DNA of 64,000 nucleotides. It comes from Sphingobacteriia bacterium (GTDB taxonomy: Bacteria > Bacteroidota > Bacteroidia > Bacteroidales > UBA7960). The position numbers were made by a program, and so were the translations under genes. Position 1 is the stretch's first letter; each line of letters begins with the position of its first letter. The stretch spans positions 124,001-188,000 of the forward strand of contig JAABRR010000001.1 of the NCBI GenBank assembly GCA_011390785.1, written 5' to 3'. Under the pieces are notes generated by a model. The model was not told the origin of the DNA. It searched no databases and saw nothing but the letters and a program-made list of their open reading frames with translations. Shown here one piece after another: positions 18,516 to 27,212 of this stretch.

Positions 18516-21500
18516 ATGTTTTTCAGACTCTTACAATTTTTTTTCTTTATATTCCTGTTCATATTGTTTTTGGGCTTGCAATCAGCACACGCGCAGAGTA
18601 CTGACCGACGTACGGTAAGAATGACAAACCTTGCAGAGAAAAAAACCAGCGAACTCCCCACTTTCTTTTCTCCCTGGAATCATGTGGGTAGAGTTTCTCT
18701 TGACAGCATAATAATTCAAAGAGACAACAAACTCATTTTATTCTATTTCAACAATAACATCACCCATATTCCCATTCGTTATCCCTGGTTGCAATCTCTC
18801 GAAACACAAATCAGAAATATGTTGGGATGGAGATTTCGCAAGTATGAAATTAAATTATTTGCCCCCGGAAAACTACTAAGTGAGTTCATTCCCAATTATT
18901 ATCGTGATAACTACCTGCCAGCAGACAGTTCGCGCATAAGGCCATCAAAACCTATTGAAACACCGCTGGTAAAAAGGATTCCTGCCGAAAATATTACTCA
19001 TGGCCTTTACGGTAATCATATTGCCTTGTGGCATAGCCACGGGTATTATTATAACGCATCTAAAGATCGCTGGCAATGGCAAAGAGCCAGACTATTTGAA
19101 ACCGTAGAAGATATTTTTCCTGCTACTTATGTTCTGCAATATATTGCTCCAATGCTTGAAAATGCCGGAGCCAATGTATTTATTCCAAGAGAAAGAGACT
19201 CACAAGTTCACGAAGTAGTGGTTGACAATGATTTTAGCACCGGAGATTCGCAACTTATTATCCAGAACGGAAACAATGAGTGGATAAATATTCCCGGTGG
19301 TTTTAAGAAAAAGGATACTCTTTTCGATGGTGATAACCCTTTTTTAATGGGTTCACATTTATCTGTTAAGGCCAATACTGGTGCATCATTAATTTATGTC
19401 CCCTATATTCCTGAAAACGGAGATTATGCCGTTTATGTTTCATGGGCAAAAAGTGATGATAATATTCCTGATGCCTTATATACAGTTAATTACGCCGGAG
19501 GAAGTGCTTCCTTCCAGGTGAAGCAACAGATGGGCTTTGGAACCTGGATCTACCTGGGAACCTTTTATTTTGAACAGGGCCGGCAAGCTGGAAATGGAAG
19601 TGTTACTCTGTATACCCATTCAGAAGCACAGGGCACTGTTACATCGGATGCTGTTCGTTTTGGCGGAGGGATGGGTAATGTTGCCCGACGCCCTCTACCA
19701 ACGGGTATGGCCAACCAAAGATCAGCAACCGACACCGGGAGTTTTCAAAATGATGAAAGAAATATTGATCCGAATTTCGGACAAAAGACATGGAAGACTT
19801 CTGGTCGTGCAAGATGGACAGAAGGGTCACGTTATTACCTTCAGTACGCAGGCATGCCAGATACATTGATTTATTCACTTAACTCTGGTAAAAACGACTA
19901 CAACGATGATTTTATGTCACGAGGTGAGTGGTTAAATTATCTCCAGGGAAGCCCCAATGGTCCTCAAAAAGAAAGAGACAATCCGGGTTTAGGTATTCCC
20001 ATTGATCTTTCGCTGGCATTTCATACCGACGCCGGTATAACACCCAACGATTCAGTTATTGGAACCCTTGCGATTTATAGTTCGCAGCGGGATGAAGGTA
20101 TTTTTCCTGATGGTATATCCCGAATGGCCAGCCGCGACTTGACCGATATTGTTCAGGATCAGATAGTACATGATATACGAAACCTGTATAACCCCAACTG
20201 GACCCGCCGGGCACTTTGGGACAGGCAATACTCTGAAGCATGGCGTCCCAATGTACCGGCTATGTTGCTCGAGTTATTATCGCACCAAAACATGGCAGAT
20301 ATGCAATATGGACTCGATCCCCATTTTCAGTTTGACGTAAGCCGGGCAATTTACAAAGGAATTACCCGGTTCCTGACTCACCAGGAAGGCAAAGAAGCCG
20401 TTATTCAACCCCTGCCACCCGAATCATTGATGATGAAAATAACTGGTGAACGAACCATTACCTTATCCTGGCAACCTACTGAGGATTTGCTGGAACCATC
20501 CGCCATTGCTGAAAACTATATTGTATTTATCCGAGAGGAAGGAAAAGGATTTGATCAGGGAACCATTACTTCCAATCCGTATATGGAAATTGAGTTGCCA
20601 TCATGGAATAAAATATACAGCTTTAAGGTTACGGCGACAAATAGTGGTGGCGAAAGTTTTCCTTCAGAAATTCTTTCAGCATCTTTTACCCCCTGGCAGA
20701 ATAATACCATTCTTATTGTGAACGGTTTTGATCGTATAAGCCGACCCTTATCTTTTGATTTAGAATACCTTGCTGGCCACACATGGTGGGACGACCATGC
20801 CATACCCTACATCTCTTCTTCGAATTACACAGGATTACAGTATGATTTTGACCGCAACTCTCCCTGGCTCGATGACGACAGCCCTGGCTGGGGTGCCAGC
20901 TATGCCAATTATGAAGGGGAAGTAATAGCCGGAAATACCTTTGATTACCCCTATATTCATGGGCAATCAACCAGAAATGCAGGATATTCATTTATTTCAA
21001 CAAGCCGTAAAGCCTTTGAAAAAACAGAGGATATTCTCTCCAGTCAATTCATGGCTGTAAATCTGATCATGGGAAAACAAAAAGGGATTCCGGCACTCAA
21101 CCAAAAAGACTCATTAATTTTTAAGGTGTTTACTCCTTCCCTAATCAAAGTTTTAGAGAATTATTCACAAACCGGAGGAAATATTTTTATCTCTGGAGCA
21201 TACATTAGTACGGATAACAACAATCAAGAAGATAGTCTCGCTTTAAAATTTACAGAAAAGGTATTGGGGTATAAATGGCGAACCAACAATGCCACAACCA
21301 AAAAACAAATATACTTAACAGATAATGCTCCGGTTGATTTTCCGAAACTGCTGGAGTTTGCAACTCTGCCCAATTCAATTATATACCACGTGGAAGCTCC
21401 TGATGGCATTGAACCATTTGGGGAAACAAGCAAAACCATTTACCGTTATAACGAAAATAACGTGAGCGCCGGAGTAGTTCATCAATCCGCCCATAAAATT

Positions 21501-21590
21501 GTATCACTAGGGTTTCCTTTTGAATCCATTATAACACAAGAAGGCAGAGATGAATTAATGAAAGCAATACTTAAGTTTTTTAATGAATAA
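18516..21590 (+). CDS. N-acetylmuramoyl-L-alanine amidase with inserted golvesin-like domain
   Basis: 1024 residues with a signal peptide (hydrophobic stretch 6-22, cleavage after AHAQ). The Amidase_3-like catalytic set is split: His of WHSHGYYY (H173/H175) and E195 (RLFETVED) come before, H503 (LAFHTDAG) and E586 (LLELLSHQN) after, an inserted beta domain at about 238-388. That insert matches golvesin/xanthan-lyase-type binding domains (NGDYAVYVSWAKS, TVNYAGGSASFQV, GTWIYLGTFYF, TSDAVRFGGG). A fibronectin-III domain follows (about 640-735). The last 290 residues (ILIVNGFDRISRP, TGGNIFISGAYISTD, KIVSLGFPFESI) resemble a class-I glutamine-amidotransferase-like fold without a clear active site. 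There is no T9SS tail, so it is probably periplasmic or otherwise anchored. It is divergent from murK and first in the rightward unit with the glycosyltransferase (34-base gap). Confidence 0.85.
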   Translation: MFFRLLQFFFFIFLFILFLGLQSAHAQSTDRRTVRMTNLAEKKTSELPTFFSPWNHVGRVSLDSIIIQRDNKLILFYFNNNITHIPIRYPWLQSLETQIRNMLGWRFRKYEIKLFAPGKLLSEFIPNYYRDNYLPADSSRIRPSKPIETPLVKRIPAENITHGLYGNHIALWHSHGYYYNASKDRWQWQRARLFETVEDIFPATYVLQYIAPMLENAGANVFIPRERDSQVHEVVVDNDFSTGDSQLIIQNGNNEWINIPGGFKKKDTLFDGDNPFLMGSHLSVKANTGASLIYVPYIPENGDYAVYVSWAKSDDNIPDALYTVNYAGGSASFQVKQQMGFGTWIYLGTFYFEQGRQAGNGSVTLYTHSEAQGTVTSDAVRFGGGMGNVARRPLPTGMANQRSATDTGSFQNDERNIDPNFGQKTWKTSGRARWTEGSRYYLQYAGMPDTLIYSLNSGKNDYNDDFMSRGEWLNYLQGSPNGPQKERDNPGLGIPIDLSLAFHTDAGITPNDSVIGTLAIYSSQRDEGIFPDGISRMASRDLTDIVQDQIVHDIRNLYNPNWTRRALWDRQYSEAWRPNVPAMLLELLSHQNMADMQYGLDPHFQFDVSRAIYKGITRFLTHQEGKEAVIQPLPPESLMMKITGERTITLSWQPTEDLLEPSAIAENYIVFIREEGKGFDQGTITSNPYMEIELPSWNKIYSFKVTATNSGGESFPSEILSASFTPWQNNTILIVNGFDRISRPLSFDLEYLAGHTWWDDHAIPYISSSNYTGLQYDFDRNSPWLDDDSPGWGASYANYEGEVIAGNTFDYPYIHGQSTRNAGYSFISTSRKAFEKTEDILSSQFMAVNLIMGKQKGIPALNQKDSLIFKVFTPSLIKVLENYSQTGGNIFISGAYISTDNNNQEDSLALKFTEKVLGYKWRTNNATTKKQIYLTDNAPVDFPKLLEFATLPNSIIYHVEAPDGIEPFGETSKTIYRYNENNVSAGVVHQSAHKIVSLGFPFESIITQEGRDELMKAILKFFNE

Positions 21591-21624
21591 AAAAAATATT
21601 ACCAAATCATAACATAAAAAATCT

Positions 21625-23103
21625 ATGACTGAAAAAATTACTTGTTTTATTCCTGCCGGAGAAATTAAGGATATGAGAATAACCTTGAAGGAACTCAATG
21701 AAAATCCTCTGGTTAAAGAAATTTTTATCACGGGTAAAAACACTATAAAGGGATTTGAAATACCAGAAAAAGCCTGTTTCTCAGAAATTGAAAATATACA
21801 AAGCACTGCCGGAGTAAAGAAAATGGCTGAATTATCAAAAACAGTTTTTACTTTAATTTATACCAAGACTCTTCCTTTAAAATTGGGTGCCTGGGCTCTG
21901 GAGAGAATGATTCAGGTGGCTGAAAACACTTTCGCAGGGATGATTTATTCTGATCATTATCAAATGAGAGAAGAAAAACTATTACCATCTCCGGTAATTG
22001 ATTATCAGGACGGTAGCCTGCGCGACGACTTCAATTTTGGATCACTCCTGTTATTTAATACGCAATTGCTGGGCCGTGCAGTATGGAATATGATCCACGA
22101 ATACCAGTTTGCCGCACTTTATGAACTCAGGCTTAAAATTTCGCAGCACAACCGCTTGTTTCGTATCCCGGAATTTCTATACACTGAAATGGAAACCGAT
22201 ACACGCCAAACAGGAGAAAAAATATTTGATTATGTTGATCCAAAGAACCGGAATGTGCAAATCGAAATGGAAAAAGTTTGCTCGCAGCATCTTAAAGATA
22301 TAGGAGCCTGGCTAGAACCTGACTTTACGGATGTAAAATTTACGGAAGCCGATTTCCCAGTGGAAGCATCAGTTATTATTCCGGTAAGAAACAGGATAAA
22401 AACTATTGAAGATGCTATTCGCTCGGTTTTCAGTCAAAAAACTGATTTTGCATTTAACCTGATTGTAGTTGACAATCATTCTTCTGATGGCACAACAGAA
22501 TTGCTGCAAAATCTTGCGATTGAAGACCAGAGACTAATACACGTTACTCCAGAGCGCAATGATCTGGGAATTGGTGGTTGCTGGAATGAAGGTATTTACC
22601 ATAAAATGTGCGGTAAGTTTGCCATTCAGCTGGATAGTGATGACCTGTACATCAACGACAATGTGTTGCAACAAATCGTTGATGCCTTTTACAGGCAAAA
22701 TTGTGCCATGGTTGTGGGAAGTTATCAGATGGTAAACTTTAAACTGGAAGAGATACCCCCCGGTCTGATCGACCACCGGGAATGGACACCAGATAATGGT
22801 CGCAATAATGCATTACGGATTAATGGATTAGGAGCGCCCAGAGCCTTTTATACTCCAGTAATTCGTAACATCAGGGTTCCCAATGTAAGTTACGGCGAAG
22901 ATTATGCACTGGCACTGGCCATTTCGCGTCATTATCAGATTGGTAGAATATATGAGCCCTTGTATTTATGCCGGCGCTGGGATGACAATACTGATGCATC
23001 GCTTAACGTAAGCAAAATGAATGAGCATAATACCTATAAAGATCGCATCAGAACAATTGAATTATGGGCTAGAAAAGAATTAGTGAAAAAGCTGACCTCA
23101 TAA
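21625..23103 (+). CDS. Tandem GT-A family-2 glycosyltransferase
   Basis: 492 residues, no signal peptide or membrane helix, so cytoplasmic. The C-terminal half (about 255-490) is a normal GT2 domain: SVIIPVRNRIKTIEDAIRSV, VVDNHSSDGTTELL, the DxD-type LDSDDLY, and GEDYALALA as the likely catalytic-base region. The N-terminal half (1-210) looks like a second, degenerate GT-A unit (VKEIFITGKN, FAGMIYSDHYQM, IPEFLYTEMETD). The sugar donor and acceptor cannot be read from the sequence. It is 34 bases after the amidase and 64 before the DUF4922 gene, so co-transcription is likely. A glycosyltransferase inside a wall-salvage cluster suggests reuse of recovered sugar, but this is inference. Confidence 0.82.
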   Translation: MTEKITCFIPAGEIKDMRITLKELNENPLVKEIFITGKNTIKGFEIPEKACFSEIENIQSTAGVKKMAELSKTVFTLIYTKTLPLKLGAWALERMIQVAENTFAGMIYSDHYQMREEKLLPSPVIDYQDGSLRDDFNFGSLLLFNTQLLGRAVWNMIHEYQFAALYELRLKISQHNRLFRIPEFLYTEMETDTRQTGEKIFDYVDPKNRNVQIEMEKVCSQHLKDIGAWLEPDFTDVKFTEADFPVEASVIIPVRNRIKTIEDAIRSVFSQKTDFAFNLIVVDNHSSDGTTELLQNLAIEDQRLIHVTPERNDLGIGGCWNEGIYHKMCGKFAIQLDSDDLYINDNVLQQIVDAFYRQNCAMVVGSYQMVNFKLEEIPPGLIDHREWTPDNGRNNALRINGLGAPRAFYTPVIRNIRVPNVSYGEDYALALAISRHYQIGRIYEPLYLCRRWDDNTDASLNVSKMNEHNTYKDRIRTIELWARKELVKKLTS

Positions 23104-23167
23104 AACCACCCTTTTGAAAAAACAAAATAATTGTCAGTGTCCTGATTCAAATTAATATGAATATAAA

Positions 23168-24115
23168 ATGCAGCAGCAATTACAAAACAGAGTAAATCAA
23201 CTGCTTAAAAGTCAGATACAGGAATGGGAGCTGGCTGCAAAGAACTACCTTGGGCTATCCGGTGCATTGAAAAAGCATTTTTTACTGGGAGGTGATGTCG
23301 GTGTTGATGTGCAGTATAATCCTGAGCGCATCTATTCATCTTCTGCCAAAGTTGATACAAAATCTATCACCGAACGAAAATGTTTTCTTTGCCCCGCCCA
23401 TCTACCTTCACAGCAAAAGAGTGTTGGGCTTGGCAAAGATTATCTGATATTAGTCAATCCCTTCCCTATTTTCCCCAGGCATCTTACTATACCCCATAGA
23501 AATCATCAACCCCAGCTGATTTTGGGGAATTTCGGCACAATGCTCAATCTGGCCAGAGAACTCGATGAATTTGAAATCTTTTACAATGGCCCTCGATGTG
23601 GTGCCTCGGCACCTGATCACTTCCACTTTCAGGCTGGCAACAAAGGGTTTATGCCCATCCTTGAAGATTTCCTGACCGTTCACAGAACCGTAATAAAGGG
23701 GAATAAAGATGCAAGAGCCATGTATTTCGACAAATACATAAGAAAGTGTATTATTCTGCAGAGTAATGAGAAGCAGATTCTAACCCATTGGTTTGACCAA
23801 TTGTATCAGATCATGGCACAAATGACCGGACACGAGCCTGAGCCCATGATGAATATTCTGGCTTCCTGGGATAAAGGACAATGGCTGGTATTCATATTCC
23901 CAAGAATGTTGCATCGTCCCTGGCAATATTTTGACGAAACGCAACAAAAAATCCTGCTCAGTCCGGCATCGGTAGATCTGGGTGGCGTGCTCATTACTCC
24001 GCGTGAAGAAGATTTTAAGAAGATTACCCCGTCAGATATTATTGATATCTTTGGTCAGGTAACCTGGAATGATTCTAACTTTGAAAAACTCATTGAATTG
24101 TTTTCTAAAACGTAA
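23168..24115 (+). CDS. DUF4922 protein, GalT/HIT-superfamily nucleotidyltransferase or phosphorylase
   Basis: 315 residues, cytoplasmic. The histidine motif DHFHFQ (H151, H153, Q155) is the HxHxQ form found in galactose-1-phosphate uridylyltransferase, Ap4A phosphorylase and GDP-L-galactose phosphorylase, rather than the HxHxH form of HIT hydrolases; the middle histidine should carry the nucleotidyl group. A CFLC pair (C72, C75) resembles a metal site or the cysteine pair of other HIT proteins. ILVNPFPIFPRHLTIPHRNH is the conserved strand region. These families move NMP to or from a sugar phosphate or phosphate. In this position a role in activating or breaking down a nucleotide sugar linked to wall salvage is possible. 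Substrate unknown. Confidence 0.8.
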   Translation: MQQQLQNRVNQLLKSQIQEWELAAKNYLGLSGALKKHFLLGGDVGVDVQYNPERIYSSSAKVDTKSITERKCFLCPAHLPSQQKSVGLGKDYLILVNPFPIFPRHLTIPHRNHQPQLILGNFGTMLNLARELDEFEIFYNGPRCGASAPDHFHFQAGNKGFMPILEDFLTVHRTVIKGNKDARAMYFDKYIRKCIILQSNEKQILTHWFDQLYQIMAQMTGHEPEPMMNILASWDKGQWLVFIFPRMLHRPWQYFDETQQKILLSPASVDLGGVLITPREEDFKKITPSDIIDIFGQVTWNDSNFEKLIELFSKT

Positions 24116-24130
24116 CAAAAAGCTAAAGGC

Positions 24131-24445
24131 ATCAAGCATGCTATAACTATTACGGAAGGCTGGCCTGATGATTTGGGTAAGGCGGCAGAATTTCTCAACC
24201 GCAACTTCACTTTCGACAATATCAATGAAGAGCTGCTTTGCGAAAAACTCTGGGACGACCCTTATCCTGATCCCGACCTGTTTTTTACTGCCCGTGTTGG
24301 AGAAAAAACAGCAGGGTTTCTGTATTGTGTTATGCGTTCGATGAGCGATGTACAAACCGGTTACGTTAAGCTGATGGCTGTTGATGAGAATTACCAACGC
24401 AGTGGTATTGGCACACAGCTTTACAAAAGAAATATTCACATTTAA
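24131..24445 (+). pseudogene. Decayed GNAT N-acetyltransferase fragment
   Basis: The frame right after the DUF4922 stop continues open as a GNAT-like protein: KHAITITEGWPDDLGKAAEF, then AGFLYCVMR, GYVKLMAVDENYQRSGIGTQL (CoA-binding motif A). There is no ATG; the codon where one would expect a start (24131-24133) reads ATC. The protein stops 7 residues after motif A, so the last third of a GNAT fold is missing. A TTG at 24173 could start a 90-residue product, but that would lack both ends. I read this as a remnant that lost its start and 3' end. No mobile element is seen beside it. Confidence 0.6.
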
Positions 24446-24516
24446 GCTAATCAAATAAAAGTAAACATGTAAATTTGATCTCAGGTTAGTCTTATAATCA
24501 CTTAAATCGAGGAGCC

Positions 24517-25857
24517 ATGCAACCCACCATTAACGTAGGCATTTTATTCGCCCCTTCAATCCATTTTTTTCTTAGTGAAGAATTTGAGTGTAGTGCTCTT
24601 AAAAAACCGATTTCAGGCCCTGTAATTGTAGAAAAATCTTCAAAAGAGAAAGCAATGTTGATTTTTGATAAGAATGAAAGGCTCGAGATTCAACTTCCTG
24701 TCTCATTTCAACCCAAAGACCCTGAGAAGGCATCATTCGATTTGATGGATGTTACCATTGGAATCAACTTTCACTGGGAGCGAAAAGAGAACCAGCGGTT
24801 TACCGGAGAGTTAACCATTATAGACGAGAAAAAGCACTTCACTGCCATCAACAAGTTACCCCTTGAAGAATATCTTAAAAGTGTAATAAGTTCAGAAATG
24901 AGTGCCACATCGAGTAAGGAATTACTCAAAGCCCACGCAGTAGTATCGAGAAGCTGGTTATTGGCCCAGATTGAAAAAGGTGAAGCACTTAAAAAAACAG
25001 GTAAACAAATTTCGGGGTATGATAACGATGAAGAACATATAAGATGGTATGATCGTGAAGATCATGAAAACTTCCATGTTTGTGCAGATGATCATTGTCA
25101 ACGATACCAGGGCATTACAAAAACAACTACCGATCTGGTAAATACGGCAATTGATGAAACATTCGGGCAGGTATTAACCTATAACGACCAAATTTGCGAT
25201 GCGCGGTATTCCAAGTGTTGTGGTGGTATTACAGAAGTATTTGAAAATGTTTGGGAGCCCGTTTATCATCCTTACCTGGCAAAAGTGATTGACAATGACA
25301 ACCCCCCTTCAGGTTTTGATACAGAATTAGATACAGAAGACAGAGTGCAGCATTGGATCACTGAAAATCCGGATGCGTTTTGCAACACAACTGACAAAGA
25401 AATACTGGCTCAGGTGTTAAACGATTACGACCAGGAAACGCCTAATTTTTATCGTTGGAAAGAAGAATTTACCCAGCAGGAGCTGGCATCCTTGCTAAAA
25501 AAACGTCTCGGCTTATTAGTGGGAGCTATTAAAGAACTTGTTCCCATTGAGCGGGGGACATCGGGTCGGTTGGTAAAATTAAAAATCGTTGGAACAGAGA
25601 AAACCATTACCATTGGGAAAGAACTTGAAATACGAAAAGCTTTTTCCAACTCTCATCTGTATAGCTCAGCCTTTATTATTGAAAGCAAAAACAGTATTGA
25701 TGGTGTCCCCCAAAATTTCACCTTCAGGGGTGCCGGCTGGGGCCATGGTGTAGGGTTTTGCCAGATTGGCGCTGCGGTAATGGGTGCGAAAAACTACTCT
25801 TACATAGAAATTCTGACACATTATTTCAAAGGAGCTGAACTGGAACGGAAGTATTAG
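24517..25857 (+). CDS. SpoIID/LytB-domain protein, putative lytic transglycosylase, no signal peptide
   Basis: 446 residues. The SpoIID core is clear: NKLPLEEYLKSVISSEM with E127 as the likely catalytic acid (equivalent to the conserved Glu of Bacillus SpoIID), then LKAHAVVSRSWLLA, and the C-terminal AGWGHGVGFCQIGAAVMG motif. SpoIID cuts glycan strands that have no stem peptides, leaving anhydroMurNAc ends. Unusually, the N-terminus (MQPTINVGILFAPSIHFFLS) is not a signal peptide. A long insert (about 150-340) with several Cys and His (CADDHC, SKCCGG) lies between the two core motifs. The start at 24517 is supported by GAGGAG just upstream. It is the last gene of the rightward unit, followed by a strong terminator. 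Either it acts on imported glycan in the cytoplasm or export is non-classical. Confidence 0.85.
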   Translation: MQPTINVGILFAPSIHFFLSEEFECSALKKPISGPVIVEKSSKEKAMLIFDKNERLEIQLPVSFQPKDPEKASFDLMDVTIGINFHWERKENQRFTGELTIIDEKKHFTAINKLPLEEYLKSVISSEMSATSSKELLKAHAVVSRSWLLAQIEKGEALKKTGKQISGYDNDEEHIRWYDREDHENFHVCADDHCQRYQGITKTTTDLVNTAIDETFGQVLTYNDQICDARYSKCCGGITEVFENVWEPVYHPYLAKVIDNDNPPSGFDTELDTEDRVQHWITENPDAFCNTTDKEILAQVLNDYDQETPNFYRWKEEFTQQELASLLKKRLGLLVGAIKELVPIERGTSGRLVKLKIVGTEKTITIGKELEIRKAFSNSHLYSSAFIIESKNSIDGVPQNFTFRGAGWGHGVGFCQIGAAVMGAKNYSYIEILTHYFKGAELERKY

Positions 25858-25896
25858 GGTGATAATAGTCTTTTTTTCTATTAAAATATAGCCATA

Positions 25897-25931
25897 AAAA
25901 AACCGCTCATCAAAAGAGAGAGCGGTTTTTT
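25897..25931. terminator. Bidirectional intrinsic terminator
   Basis: A perfect 12-bp stem (AAAAAACCGCTC at 25897-25908 with GAGCGGTTTTTT at 25920-25931) and an 11-base loop. It has T-runs in both directions and lies between the convergent SpoIID-like gene and tonB, so it should serve both. Confidence 0.9.
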
Positions 25932-25951
25932 GATATTTTTTTCAAAAAGAT

Positions 25952-26626
25952 TTAATTCAATACGAAACGTATAGGTAAGTTAAACTGAACCCTTACACTT
26001 TGACCTCTCTGGCGACCAGGGGTCCATTCCGGCATTCTTTCAACTACCCTGATAGCTTCTTCGTCAAGTCCACCACCTACACCTCTGAGAACTCTCACAT
26101 CGGTAATGCTTCCATCACGTTCAACAACAAAAGTTACAAATACGGTGCCCTGGATACCGGCTTCACGGGCCATTGTAGGATATTTCAGATTAGATTGCAG
26201 ATATTGCATTAAAGCTCCCTGACCGCCAGGAAATTCCGGATCATCTTCCACAATAGTAAAGATCTGCTCCTCTTCTACTTCTTCTTCTTCAACAATAATA
26301 GGTGTAAATTCTTGAACCTCAGTAAAAACTGTTGCTTCTACGTCAATTATAAATTCTTCTTCAACTTCAACATCATCGTCTACAATAATTAATTCGGTAG
26401 AAGGTTCTGGTGGAGGTGGGGGTGGAGGTGTTTCCTGCCTGGTGATCGGAATATCTTCTTCCTCAATAATTTCTATATCAAGAACACCAAGATCTACGAC
26501 AGATCTTTCATAGGTTTTCCATTCAAAAGCTGTCCATACAGCCACCATGGCCAGGATAATACCTATTTGCAGGAATAACCGCTTTTTGTTCTCAAGATCA
26601 GCTTTTGTTGATTTTTTTGCTTCCAT
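25952..26626 (-). CDS. tonB: TonB energy-transducing protein
   Basis: 224 residues from the ATG at 26626; the longer frame adds 33 residues upstream that do not fit the family. A single membrane helix (about 17-34, FLQIGIILAMVAVWTAF) is followed by a proline run (ETPPPPPPPEP), an acidic periplasmic spacer rich in Val and Glu, and the TonB C-terminal domain (about 140-224: PEFPGGQGALMQYLQSNLKY, GTVFVTFVVERDGSI, PEWTPGRQRGQSVRVQFNLP). It couples the proton-driven ExbBD motor to receptors such as the SusC proteins here. It is last in the gcvH-vanZ-tonB direction, 95 bases after vanZ, and ends at the shared terminator. Confidence 0.93.
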   Translation of the reverse strand: MEAKKSTKADLENKKRLFLQIGIILAMVAVWTAFEWKTYERSVVDLGVLDIEIIEEEDIPITRQETPPPPPPPEPSTELIIVDDDVEVEEEFIIDVEATVFTEVQEFTPIIVEEEEVEEEQIFTIVEDDPEFPGGQGALMQYLQSNLKYPTMAREAGIQGTVFVTFVVERDGSITDVRVLRGVGGGLDEEAIRVVERMPEWTPGRQRGQSVRVQFNLPIRFVLN

Positions 26627-26721
26627 AATAATGCTTATGTTATTTAAAAATTTACGAGCAAATACCTTTAAAATTCTGGCAGCTAATATACGAAAAAATA
26701 AAGTTTCATTAAAACATATTA

Positions 26722-27114
26722 TCATTCAAGTAAAAAAGAATGATAAAATCTTTTCCATAAACCAAAGAACACCCAACCTATAATGCATCCGGCAATGTCG
26801 AACAATAAATCAACCAAATCGCCCGAACGCCCAATAGCTAAATAATTCTGAAGCAACTCTGTACCTATACCTGTTAAAACGCCTAAGAGCATGGATATAG
26901 TATAATGACAGCGATGAAGTTCGATCATTTTCTGCTTGTAAAACCCAAAATTGAGTAAGATTACAAAAACAGAAAACAGAAACAGATGCACAACTTTATC
27001 AAAGTGTGGAATATTTAAGAACGGTGTTTTGGGTATGCTGCTGGCGGGCATACTCAAAAGTAATGAGATAACTATCAACCATAAAATTGAAGGAAGCAGG
27101 TATCTTAGCTTCAT
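26722..27114 (-). CDS. VanZ-like membrane protein
   Basis: 130 residues with four predicted membrane helices (about 5-22, 42-60, 74-92, 105-122) and the VanZ-type motifs FDKVVHLFLFSVFVILL and GTELLQNYLAIGRSGDLVDLLFDIAGCIIGW. VanZ proteins give low-level teicoplanin resistance in enterococci; in Bacteroidota most have no known role. It sits between gcvH and tonB on the same strand, an order I believe is common in this phylum. Confidence 0.85.
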   Translation of the reverse strand: MKLRYLLPSILWLIVISLLLSMPASSIPKTPFLNIPHFDKVVHLFLFSVFVILLNFGFYKQKMIELHRCHYTISMLLGVLTGIGTELLQNYLAIGRSGDLVDLLFDIAGCIIGWVFFGLWKRFYHSFLLE

Positions 27115-27212
27115 CAGAAGATATTAAATAAAAAAATCTGCATTAGTTATACACCAGCTTGCCAAAATTAAGAATGTACAGGAGATTCAATATAAACCCG
27201 AAAATAGAAAAT

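Noticed and set aside
24116-24445. Fusion of the DUF4922 protein with the acetyltransferase by stop read-through
   Set aside because: A plain TAA separates them, no read-through context is seen and the GNAT part is itself truncated; a pseudogene is simpler.
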